Of a DNA stretch of 6,382 bases, positions 1 through 5,923 are shown piece by piece (the stretch's first letter is position 1; each line of letters opens with the position of its first letter). Origin of the DNA: Methanomicrobiales archaeon (GTDB lineage Archaea; Halobacteriota; Methanomicrobia; Methanomicrobiales; Methanoculleaceae). The stretch is taken from positions 1 through 6,382 of the forward strand of contig JAAZID010000208.1 in assembly GCA_012510295.1 (NCBI GenBank), given 5' to 3'. The position numbers and the translations under genes are program-made. The notes beneath the pieces were generated by a model. The model was not told the DNA's origin. It did no database searches and was given only the letters and a program-made list of their open reading frames with translations.

Positions 1-1
1 C

Positions 2-775
2 TGCTACCTCGACCCCGATACCTACGTCACCCGGGGATCGTTTGATGCGGCACTGTATGCTGCCGGGGCTACCTGGCAGGCGGTGGATCAGGCGCTCGAC
101 GGTGAGAGCTCATTTGCCCTGGTGCGTCCGCCCGGGCACCATGCCACACCCGACCGGGCCATGGGGTTCTGCCTCTTCAACAACATCGCCGTCGCTACAG
201 CCCGGGCGCTCCGCGAAGTCGACCGGATCGCCATCGTGGACTGGGATCTGCACCACGGTAACGGAACACAGGCCGCCTTCTATACCTCTGACCGGGTACT
301 CTACTGCTCGGTCCACCAGATGGGAATCTTCCCGGGGAGTGGCTGGCCGGAGGAGCAGGGATCAGGCCCGGGCGTCGGGTATACCCTCAACACGCCTCTT
401 GAGTCGGGTTCGACCGGCGCCGACTACGCTCTGGTCTTTCAGCGGATCTTTATCCCTGCGATCCGGCGGTTCGAGCCTGATCTCATCGTGGTCTCGGCGG
501 GACAGGACGCGGCGTTCGACGACCCGCTCGGTTCGATGCTTCTTTATCCCGATGACTTCGGAGCCCTGACCGGGATGCTCCTCGATGCGCGGCCGGGGGC
601 TCTTGCCCTCACGCTTGAGGGAGGCTACGGCAGGTCGCACGCCGCAGCCATACGATCGATCTTTGCCGCCCTCAATGGATCACGCTTCACGCCCCGGGAC
701 GGCGAGGCGAAGGCGAGCACCCGGCTGCTCGTGGAGGCGTATACCGCCATAACCGGGTACGCCGTTCGCGCCTGA
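2..775 (+). CDS. Histone deacetylase / AcuC family hydrolase, 5'-truncated by window edge
   Basis: Zinc-dependent amidohydrolase of the arginase/deacetylase fold, removing acetyl groups from acetyl-lysine or acetylated small amines in the cytoplasm. The frame is open from base 2, giving 257 visible residues; the family is usually about 340, so roughly 80 N-terminal residues lie outside. An in-frame GTG at 83 falls inside conserved sequence and is not the start. In visible numbering: RPPGHH at 42-47 holds the tandem catalytic histidines H46/H47; DWDLHHGNGT starts at 80, with D82 and H84 as zinc ligands; SAGQD at 165-169 leads to D174 of DDPLG, the third zinc ligand; LEGGYG at 205-210 holds the catalytic tyrosine Y209. 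All catalytic positions are present, so the enzyme is probably active. Substrate cannot be assigned: protein deacetylase, acetylpolyamine amidohydrolase and AcuC-like roles are all possible. The next gene has its own promoter, so this gene probably ends its own transcript. Confidence 0.93.
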   Translation, partial: CYLDPDTYVTRGSFDAALYAAGATWQAVDQALDGESSFALVRPPGHHATPDRAMGFCLFNNIAVATARALREVDRIAIVDWDLHHGNGTQAAFYTSDRVLYCSVHQMGIFPGSGWPEEQGSGPGVGYTLNTPLESGSTGADYALVFQRIFIPAIRRFEPDLIVVSAGQDAAFDDPLGSMLLYPDDFGALTGMLLDARPGALALTLEGGYGRSHAAAIRSIFAALNGSRFTPRDGEAKASTRLLVEAYTAITGYAVRA

Positions 776-811
776 TGAGCTCCTGACCCAATAGCAGTTC
801 TTCTCGGATCC

Positions 812-826
812 ACAAGTATATATATG
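812..826 (+). promoter_or_regulatory. Archaeal promoter (BRE and TATA box) of the ECF operon
   Basis: An AT-only TATA-like run, TATATATAT at 817-825, stands in GC-rich sequence and is preceded by the purine/A-rich ACAAG, which fits a TFB recognition element. About 25-27 bases downstream of the box centre puts transcription start near 845-848, giving a leader of about 86-89 nt before the ATG at 934. It is the only strong TATA-like element between the deacetylase stop and the transporter. Confidence 0.75.
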
Positions 827-834
827 TCCTTCAA

Positions 835-850
835 TGTACTCCTTTGTACA
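835..850 (+). promoter_or_regulatory. Candidate operator: two TGTAC-type boxes (TRP-box-like)
   Basis: TGTACT at 835-840 and TGTACA at 845-850 start exactly 10 bp apart, one helical turn. They also form a perfect inverted repeat TGTAC-N6-GTACA. The element lies over or just upstream of the predicted transcription start, where a bound repressor would block initiation. Established knowledge: the Methanothermobacter repressor TrpY binds TRP boxes with consensus TGTACA. Inference: a TrpY-like or other regulator acts here. TGTACA also occurs once by chance inside the ATPase gene (near 1833), so the hexamer alone is weak evidence; its pairing and position are the argument. Confidence 0.45.
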
Positions 851-868
851 ACGATGACTAAACTATTA

Positions 869-909
869 CAGGCGGCCCCTCTGTGCATTCGCAGGAGTCG
901 GGGAGCCTG
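869..909 (+). promoter_or_regulatory. Stable hairpin in the 5' leader of the ECF operon
   Basis: The leader RNA can fold into one long imperfect stem. CAGGC (869-873) pairs with GCCTG (905-909), CCCC (876-879) with GGGG (900-903), and CTGTG (881-885) with CGCAG (890-894, one G-U pair) closing a four-base CATT loop. Internal loops are GG opposite A and T opposite GAGTC. It lies after the predicted transcription start and 24 bases before the start codon. It matches no riboswitch class that I recognise; whether it is regulatory is inference. Confidence 0.45.
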
Positions 910-913
910 TCAG

Positions 914-933
914 GGTTCATCGGTGTTGATACC
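914..933 (+). promoter_or_regulatory. Ribosome binding site of the S-component gene, within a small hairpin
   Basis: GGTG at 922-925 matches part of the archaeal Shine-Dalgarno sequence (GGAGGTGAT) and ends 8 bases before ATG 934, supporting that start over the GTG at 883. Flanking bases can pair: GGT (914-916) with ACC (931-933) and ATC (919-921) with GAT (928-930), with TC bulged, placing GGTG in the six-base loop directly before the start codon. The stem is short and may be only marginally stable. Confidence 0.4.
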
Positions 934-1473
934 ATGAAATCAAGAGACATCGCAGTTGTAGGCATACTCCTTGCCGCAGGAGCCATCGTCAGGTACATGT
1001 CCCTCCTGATCCCCGGCCCCATCGTATCGAACCTCGTGATCGCCTTCTACAGCCTCGCCATTATTCTCGTCGCGCCCACACTCCGGGAGGCACTCGGGAT
1101 CGGTGTCGTTGCGGGCGTCATCTGCGCCCTCATCAGCCACTCGATCTTCCCACCCGCAAACCTCATCAGCGAACCCCTGGGCGCGATCGCCTGCCTGGGG
1201 GTCTACCGGATGCTGAGGGGGCGGGTTCCTCTCGCCCCGGCAGTGACGACGCTCCTCGCCACCATAACAAGCGGATCTGTCTTTGTCTTTACTGCACTTA
1301 TCGCGGTGGCTCCAACGGTCCTCGGCAGCTTTGGGACCGCCAGCGCGTACCTCGCGGTGACCGTCCCGATCGTCCTCATCACGGCGGTGGTCAACGCTGC
1401 TGTTGCACAGGCACTCATAGCGCCTGCGTCGCGCGCGCTCTCACAGGGCAGGAATCTAACCGATGGCGCCTGA
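934..1473 (+). CDS. ECF transporter substrate-binding S component, TrpP-like
   Basis: Integral membrane protein of 179 residues, the size of an ECF S component, which binds a small nutrient in the membrane and docks on the EcfA-EcfT module. About six hydrophobic segments are visible, roughly residues 7-25, 33-48, 53-69, 78-93, 104-126 and 137-163. The pattern of IAFYSLAIILVAP, then TLREALGIGVVAG and a proline/asparagine turn (FPPANLI, 72-78), recalls the TrpP tryptophan transporter family, but this comes from memory without an alignment, so the substrate stays tentative. I chose ATG 934 because a signal-like MKSRD precedes the first helix and GGTG lies 8 bases upstream; a GTG at 883 would add 17 polar residues and fall inside the leader hairpin. 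The stop overlaps the ATPase start by 11 bases, implying translational coupling. Regulation is suggested by the paired TGTAC boxes and leader hairpin upstream. Confidence 0.8.
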   Translation: MKSRDIAVVGILLAAGAIVRYMSLLIPGPIVSNLVIAFYSLAIILVAPTLREALGIGVVAGVICALISHSIFPPANLISEPLGAIACLGVYRMLRGRVPLAPAVTTLLATITSGSVFVFTALIAVAPTVLGSFGTASAYLAVTVPIVLITAVVNAAVAQALIAPASRALSQGRNLTDGA

Positions 1474-2962
1474 AGCTGTCCTCTCCTTAAAAGGGGTCTC
1501 CTACACCTACCCGGGGTCAGAATTCCCCGCGCTCAGCCAGATCGACCTCAACATCAGAAGAGGTGAGATCGTCCTCGTCACCGGTCCTGCCGGGGCGGGA
1601 AAAACGACTCTCTGCCTTGCGGCATCCGGGATCCTCTATCATGATTATGGAGGCACGCTCAAGGGCAGTATAGCTATCCTCGGAAAGGATATCCGGGACT
1701 ATCCCGGCATGGCCGGGATCGGGAGAGAGGTAGGGGTGGTCTTTGACGACGCTGAAGCCCAGCTCATCTTCTCAACCGTCGAGGAGGAGGTGGCTTCCGG
1801 CCTTGAGAACCTCGGTCTCTCCCGCGATGAGATGTACAGGAGGTTTCATACCGTGATGGAGGCGACCGGGATCAGCGATCTCGCTGATCGGGCACCGCAT
1901 ACCCTCTCCGGCGGGCAGAAACAGAGGGTCGCTATTGCCGCAACCCTCGCCCTCGGCACCGGCATCCTCATCCTCGACGAGCCGACTGCTGAACTGGATG
2001 CGGCAGCCACCGCTACGATAACCGATCTTCTCCTGCGACTCTCTGAGGAAGGGGTGACTGTGCTCATCGTCGAACAGAAACTCAACGATCTTGCCAGGAT
2101 TGCAGGGCGGACTATCCTGATCGAGGGGGGTGCCGTTGTGAAAAAAAGGATCACAAAAACAGTCCTGGGGCGTCCGGGGGACTCTTTCCGGCCCCCTGTT
2201 CCCTCGCAGGAGAGCGTGACAACACCCATCATATCGATCAGGGGGCTCACCCACCACTACGAGGGTGTGGCGGCACTCAAGGGCGTTGATCTCGAGATCA
2301 CCTCCGGCGAGATCGTGGCCATAATCGGGGAAAACGGGTCCGGGAAGACGACGCTCATCAAGCACCTCAACGGATTGCTCCGCCCGACAGAAGGCAGCGT
2401 CCTCGTCGATGGTCTCGATGCTACGAGCGCCCCGACGGCGGAACTCGCACGTCATGTTGGCCTTGTCTTTCAGAACCCCGATACGATGCTGTTTGCCGAG
2501 ACTGTCGGGGATGAGGTGGCGTTTGGTCTAGAAAATATCGATCCCGGCCGCCTCTGCGCCGAAAAGGTCGATGCGGCCCTTCAAGAGGTTGGCCTCCTCC
2601 ACCGGAAGGCAGTCTATCCGCGCGCTCTTTCGCGGGGTGAGCGGCAACGCCTGGCTGTGGCCTGCGTCATCGCCATGAAGCCACGGGTGATCGCCCTTGA
2701 TGAACCCACGACCGGGCTTGATGCGCAGGAATCGGCAGAGATCATGGAGACCCTCGGTCGCCTGCGGCGGGATGGTCATACGATCATTATGGTGTCGCAC
2801 GATATGCACCTGGTCGAGGACTGCGCGGACCGGATCGTGGAGATGAAAGATGGACGAATTGTACCTGGCAAAAGAACCCCTGAGGAGGGACCATGCCCGA
2901 GATCATGCAGTATGTCACCCGGGAGGGCATCTTTCACCGCCTCCACCCGCTCACCAAACTGA
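1463..2962 (+). CDS. Fused two-domain ECF transporter ATPase (EcfA1-EcfA2 type)
   Basis: Cytoplasmic ATPase powering ECF import, with both nucleotide-binding domains on one 499-residue chain. Domain 1 (about 5-225): Walker A GPAGAGKT (41-48), signature LSGGQ (148-152), Walker B ILILDE (168-173). Domain 2 (about 255-468): Walker A GENGSGKT (289-296), Q-loop VFQNPD (Q337), signature LSRGE (389-393), Walker B VIALDE (409-414), H-loop VSHD (H446). Domain 1 departs from the family at two catalytic positions: the Q-loop glutamine is aspartate (VFDD, D95) and the H-loop histidine is glutamine (VEQK, Q205). Both Walker B glutamates remain. This predicts one weak and one active composite ATP site. The start ATG overlaps the S-component end by 11 bases. 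The last about 30 residues (after DGRIV, 464-468) look unlike the family and are read from a stretch that overlaps EcfT by 70 bases; one extra C in the CCCC run at 2877-2880 would end the protein at 2881. Fused CbiO-type proteins are common in methanogens. Confidence 0.9.
   Translation: MAPEAVLSLKGVSYTYPGSEFPALSQIDLNIRRGEIVLVTGPAGAGKTTLCLAASGILYHDYGGTLKGSIAILGKDIRDYPGMAGIGREVGVVFDDAEAQLIFSTVEEEVASGLENLGLSRDEMYRRFHTVMEATGISDLADRAPHTLSGGQKQRVAIAATLALGTGILILDEPTAELDAAATATITDLLLRLSEEGVTVLIVEQKLNDLARIAGRTILIEGGAVVKKRITKTVLGRPGDSFRPPVPSQESVTTPIISIRGLTHHYEGVAALKGVDLEITSGEIVAIIGENGSGKTTLIKHLNGLLRPTEGSVLVDGLDATSAPTAELARHVGLVFQNPDTMLFAETVGDEVAFGLENIDPGRLCAEKVDAALQEVGLLHRKAVYPRALSRGERQRLAVACVIAMKPRVIALDEPTTGLDAQESAEIMETLGRLRRDGHTIIMVSHDMHLVEDCADRIVEMKDGRIVPGKRTPEEGPCPRSCSMSPGRASFTASTRSPN
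2884..2888 (+). promoter_or_regulatory. Shine-Dalgarno site of the EcfT gene
   Basis: GGAGG, in the wider run GAGGAGG (2882-2888), lies 4 bases before ATG 2893 and is a full match to the archaeal anti-Shine-Dalgarno core. It fixes the EcfT start and lies inside the annotated 3' end of the ATPase gene. Confidence 0.75.
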
Positions 2963-3678
2963 TCTTTGTCATCGTCGTTGTGATCCTCGCTGTGTTGACG
3001 AGCGATACCGCGATGCTTGCAGTCCTTACGGGATTAGTTCTGGCAGCAGCTGCTGTTGCAGGGCTCGCCCGTGATCTCCTTCGCCAGGTACCACTGCTCA
3101 TCGTGCTTGCGGCAAGCCTGCTCATCCTCACGATCCTGATATCCCCGGATGGGGTGACCCTCGGCTACCTGGTTCCGGCGGCAGTCCCGGTCGTCGGTGG
3201 AATCTTCCCGATTACGGCAGGGGCGGTCGATCTTGCGCTTGCGATGTCACTCCGGTTTACGGCCATGATATTTGCCTTCCAGGCCCTGGTCATATCCACC
3301 CAGCCCCGTGATCTGGTCTATGTCATGGACTATCTGCGGGTGCCGGTGGACTACACACTCATGTTCCTGATAGCGCTCCGGTTCATACCGAGCCTGCAGC
3401 TTGAGGGGAGGCGGATATCTGAGGCGCAGCTCGCCCGGGCCTATAACCCGGGGCGGGGGCCTGTCGGCAAGATCCGGGGTCTCGTGCCCATCCTCGTCCC
3501 ACTGATTGTAAACTCCCTCAGCAAGGCCACGGTCCTTGGGCTGACCATCGACCTGCGGGGTTACCGCTCAGGCATGCGAACGCCGATGCGCAACCTTACT
3601 CCGGGCAGAGCCGATATCATCGGGTTCTGTTGCATAGGGCTTCTAATCACAGGGTATTTGGCCCTGCTGGTTCTATAG
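2893..3678 (+). CDS. ecfT: ECF transporter transmembrane coupling protein EcfT
   Basis: Integral membrane protein of 261 residues that links the S component to the ATPase. It starts at ATG 2893 with a strong GGAGG four bases upstream. The N-terminal GIFHRLHPLTKLIF (12-25) is typical of EcfT, where a Pro-x-Thr-Lys stretch precedes the first helix. Hydrophobic helices follow at about 23-38, 40-58, 66-83, 92-110, 118-134, with another near 153-165 and a C-terminal one at 241-261. EcfT proteins carry two ARG coupling motifs that bind the two ATPase domains. The second is present as LRGYR (221-225), but the first reads ARA (181-183, in EAQLARAYNPG) where ARG is usual. That change parallels the degenerate ATP site in the ATPase. 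The gene overlaps the ATPase by 70 bases as annotated and ends 8 bases before the next gene. The order S-A-T implies a dedicated (group I-like) module. Confidence 0.9.
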   Translation: MPEIMQYVTREGIFHRLHPLTKLIFVIVVVILAVLTSDTAMLAVLTGLVLAAAAVAGLARDLLRQVPLLIVLAASLLILTILISPDGVTLGYLVPAAVPVVGGIFPITAGAVDLALAMSLRFTAMIFAFQALVISTQPRDLVYVMDYLRVPVDYTLMFLIALRFIPSLQLEGRRISEAQLARAYNPGRGPVGKIRGLVPILVPLIVNSLSKATVLGLTIDLRGYRSGMRTPMRNLTPGRADIIGFCCIGLLITGYLALLVL

Positions 3679-3686
3679 ACCTGAAC

Positions 3687-4085
3687 ATGTGCGCCAGACC
3701 GCCTCTCCCGGAGACCTTCGAGTTCTACATAGGCGGGAGCGTCGGGCCATCCCTCTACGTCAGGCTCGTGGATGGCCGGCTCCTCTACGAGCAGGCGAGC
3801 GGCGGCGGCTACTCAGGAGTCGTTATGGAGGCGAGTCCTGCGCCGGATGAGTGGGCACGGTTCCTGGAGACTGCGGAACGTCTCGGCATCTTTGGATGGG
3901 AGTCGGAGTACATCACCGCACACTCCTGCTGTGATGTCACCTACTGGCACCTGCATCTGGAGGCCGCCGGGCAGAGCATCGTCGCGCGGGGTGCAAACGC
4001 CTACCCCGGCTCATCGGGGGCTGAGGTCTCAAAAGAGTTCAATGCGTTCCGCGCGGCGGTGGAGCGACTGCTCGGGCGGGAGTGA
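3687..4085 (+). CDS. Conserved-looking hypothetical protein, 132 aa, last gene of the ECF operon
   Basis: I do not recognise a named family. The product is small, with no signal peptide or membrane segment. It has an N-terminal FEFYIGGSVGPSLYVRLVDGR stretch (residues 11-31), DEWARFLETAERLGIFGWESEY (54-75), then a YWHLHLE strand (86-92), RGANAYPG (101-108) and a closing amphipathic helix FNAFRAAVERLLG (118-130). I recall similar layouts (glycine-rich start, W-x-x-F helix, G-x-NAYP near the end) in uncharacterised bacterial and archaeal proteins, but assign no function. Two adjacent cysteines (81-82) follow a histidine. ATG 3687 lies 8 bases after the EcfT stop with no clear Shine-Dalgarno site, so translation probably depends on coupling. 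A TTG at 3630 could add 19 residues but overlaps EcfT. The last 57 bases overlap the convergent isomerase gene. Confidence 0.7.
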   Translation: MCARPPLPETFEFYIGGSVGPSLYVRLVDGRLLYEQASGGGYSGVVMEASPAPDEWARFLETAERLGIFGWESEYITAHSCCDVTYWHLHLEAAGQSIVARGANAYPGSSGAEVSKEFNAFRAAVERLLGRE

Positions 4086-4811
4086 CCGCAGGTGCTCAAG
4101 GCTCCTCGTATACTGGTCAAACGATGTCGGTTCGATGACCTTCGTTGCGCCTCGCGGGAGAGCCTGCATCACACGTGAAAAGTCGATACTCCCCTCACCA
4201 CATCCCAGGTGGGCATCCCGGCTACCGCAGTTGTCGTGCAGGTGGACGTGGATCGCTCCTCCTTCTTCCAGGAACGCTTCGAGGTTCCCGTTGACGTGGG
4301 CGTGCCCCACGTCGAGGACGAATCCGAGTTCGAGGGCGGAAAGACGGCTCAGGAGTCCAGGATCCCGGAAGAAACAGATGTCCCATGCTCCCATGTTCTC
4401 AATGGCGAGCCGGACGTCCACCTCACGCTGGAGAGCCGCCAGGTCGTCGAGCGATCGATCGAGGGCGCGGGCGGCGGCATACCGCATCTCCTCGCCCCAG
4501 ATATGCCCCGGGTGGATGACCAGCCGCGTGGCACCGATACGGTCACAGACAGAAGAGAGATCTGCAAGAACCCTGATCGCCGCCCGGCGCATATGCTCGT
4601 TATCGGAGGCGATGTTGATATCGGCGGTCGGGGCGTGGACCGTGTACTGAAGGTCGAAGGAGTAGCAGGTCTCTTCTGCGCTGAAGAGGGAGTGCGGGCC
4701 GTCTGCGAGGATCTCCACGAAATCTGTCTGGGTGGATATGAGTTCAAGCGCCTCAGCAAGCGACCGGTCCATCAGGCAGCATGTGGAGCAGCCTATATGA
4801 CTCTCAAGCAT
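4029..4811 (-). CDS. Sugar phosphate isomerase/epimerase family (AP endonuclease 2 TIM barrel)
   Basis: Metal-dependent TIM-barrel protein of 260 residues in the xylose isomerase-like family (AP_endonuc_2). Conserved barrel strands and metal or catalytic residues are all present: YTVHAP (H59), LVIHPGHIW (H100, H103), LAIENMG (E138), FVLDVGHAH (D167, H170), VHLHDN (H190, H192), RDAHLGCGEGSIDF (D199, H201, E206) and KVIEPTS (E227). The actual substrate cannot be told from sequence; family members isomerise sugars, epimerise them or cleave DNA at abasic sites, and this one lacks the longer endonuclease IV form. The start ATG at 4811 gives the usual MLESHIGCST opening; no strong Shine-Dalgarno site is seen. 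It lies 40 bases after the BtuF-like stop with no terminator between, so both are probably on one transcript. The last about 20 residues (after LEHLRSL) extend past the typical fold and overlap the plus-strand gene. Confidence 0.88.
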   Translation of the reverse strand: MLESHIGCSTCCLMDRSLAEALELISTQTDFVEILADGPHSLFSAEETCYSFDLQYTVHAPTADINIASDNEHMRRAAIRVLADLSSVCDRIGATRLVIHPGHIWGEEMRYAAARALDRSLDDLAALQREVDVRLAIENMGAWDICFFRDPGLLSRLSALELGFVLDVGHAHVNGNLEAFLEEGGAIHVHLHDNCGSRDAHLGCGEGSIDFSRVMQALPRGATKVIEPTSFDQYTRSLEHLRSLPPEQSLHRRAERIELF

Positions 4812-4851
4812 AACCGCATCAGGATCCTGAAAACATGGTGGGGTGAGTCTA

Positions 4852-5022
4852 CTACCTCCTCACCCGGAGCAGGAAGAGAACGAGCAGCGCAGAGATGAGC
4901 GGGATCACACCAAACCCGGGAGAGCTGGTCGCGGAAGCGGCTTCCCGGGGGGCGACTCCGAAGAGGTCAGGATGGAGGATGGTCGCCACCTCCTCCAGCG
5001 CATCAACGATCCGCGGTCCCCC
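4852..5022 (-). repeat. Diverged direct repeat, unit 1 (3' end of the left BtuF-like gene)
   Basis: This 171-base stretch corresponds to 6211-6381 with no gaps, coding 56 residues plus stop. It arises from tandem duplication of the binding-protein gene, not from a mobile element; no terminal repeats or transposase are seen around it. Confidence 0.65.
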
Positions 5023-5901
5023 CCGGCTGATGACGTCGGTATCGATGACATAGATATGGCCATCCCGGACTGATTTTAGCCCCTGCATCCGGGGTTCACT
5101 CATGAAGTAATCTTTGATGACGTCGTGGCCCTCCTCCTCGGTCATGCCGGTGCCCGAGCTGACGAGGATGTAGTCCGGGTCCGCGACGATGAACTCCTCA
5201 AGGCTGATGATACCCCATTCATCAACTGAACCAAACGCATTGGCGCCACCGGCCATCGCGATCACCTCGTCCTGGAACGTCCCGCTACCGCTGATCCAGA
5301 TCGGGTCATGCCAGACGACATGGACGACCGATGGCTTTTCGGCCAGGATACTCATTTTTTCAGTCACTGCATTGATACGGAGCTGGAGGCTTTCCACACA
5401 CACCGATGCCTGTTCCTCCTGCCCGGTCACCCTTCCGAGGAGTTCGATATCCTGCAGGACGTCATCGATCGTCTCGGGATCGAGGGAGAGAACTGTCATG
5501 CCGAGATCTCGCAGGCGACCGACCACATCCTCGCTGCTCCCGGGGGCGCCAAGGATCAGGTCCGGGTCGGCCGCAAGCACCTTCTCGACACTGATAGTCT
5601 TGTACCCACCGATCTTCTGTATACCGGCGGCCGCCGGTGGGTAGTCGCAGTAGTCGGTGACGCCGACTATCCGGTCCTCAAGGCCGAGGGCGAAGAGGAT
5701 CTCGGTGTTGGAAGGCGCGAGTGAGACGATCCTCTGCGGTATTCCCCGGATGGTAACTGTCTCTCCGGTGTCATCGGTCACCGTCAGGGCTCTCTCGGTG
5801 TCTTCTGGTGGTACCAGGATTGATGCGCTTACCGCACCGATGGAGACCGCCACAAAGACGATCAATCCAAGAGAGAGTAACAGACATCTGCTTTTCATCA
5901 T
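4852..5901 (-). CDS. BtuF-type corrinoid/metal-chelate ABC transporter substrate-binding protein with PGF-CTERM anchor
   Basis: Extracellular binding protein of 349 residues delivering cobalamin-type corrinoid or a siderophore to a BtuCD-type ABC importer. A signal peptide MMKSRCLLLSLGLIVF leads to a likely cleavage after VSA (about residue 26); there is no lipobox cysteine. The Peripla_BP_2 (PF01497) domain spans about 55-312: PQRIVSLAPSNTEILFALGL (55-74), GVTDYCDYPP (80-89), VLAADPDLILG, then a second lobe WHDPIWISGSGTFQDEVIAMAGG and SRGGPRIVDAL near 292-302. The DYCDYPP motif closely recalls BtuF. A Thr/Ser-rich spacer precedes SPGFG, a hydrophobic helix and RVRR, which is the PGF-CTERM signal cut by archaeosortase A. 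I chose the tandem ATG at 5901/5898 because the open frame extends 41 residues upstream with non-family sequence. The promoter gives a start at or near the ATG, so the mRNA may be leaderless. Corrinoid against siderophore cannot be settled here. Confidence 0.9.
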   Translation of the reverse strand: MMKSRCLLLSLGLIVFVAVSIGAVSASILVPPEDTERALTVTDDTGETVTIRGIPQRIVSLAPSNTEILFALGLEDRIVGVTDYCDYPPAAAGIQKIGGYKTISVEKVLAADPDLILGAPGSSEDVVGRLRDLGMTVLSLDPETIDDVLQDIELLGRVTGQEEQASVCVESLQLRINAVTEKMSILAEKPSVVHVVWHDPIWISGSGTFQDEVIAMAGGANAFGSVDEWGIISLEEFIVADPDYILVSSGTGMTEEEGHDVIKDYFMSEPRMQGLKSVRDGHIYVIDTDVISRGGPRIVDALEEVATILHPDLFGVAPREAASATSSPGFGVIPLISALLVLFLLRVRR

Positions 5902-5923
5902 TACAAGTACATCTAATTTAAGG

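Noticed and set aside
883..933. GTG at 883 as start of the S component
   Set aside because: It would add 17 polar residues, lies in the middle of a leader hairpin, and lacks a ribosome site, whereas ATG 934 has GGTG 8 bases upstream and begins just before the first helix.
2141..2147. A7 run between the two ATPase domains as a programmed frameshift site
   Set aside because: The reading frame continues into a complete second domain, and no stimulatory structure or conserved short product was evident; a homopolymer in a linker is expected by chance.
1772..2455. Long antisense open frame (227 codons) opposite the ECF ATPase
   Set aside because: It lies wholly inside a strongly supported ABC ATPase gene, has no family features or ribosome site, and is typical of open antisense frames in GC-rich DNA.
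4446..4465. Short GATCGATCGA run as a repeat or binding site
   Set aside because: It is inside the isomerase coding sequence and explained by codons for Ser-Ile-Asp-type residues on the minus strand; no second copy is near.
4209..4898. Plus-strand open frame (229 codons) opposite the TIM-barrel gene
   Set aside because: The minus strand holds all catalytic motifs of the isomerase; the plus-strand product has no recognisable domain and runs on into the opposite side of the BtuF-like gene.
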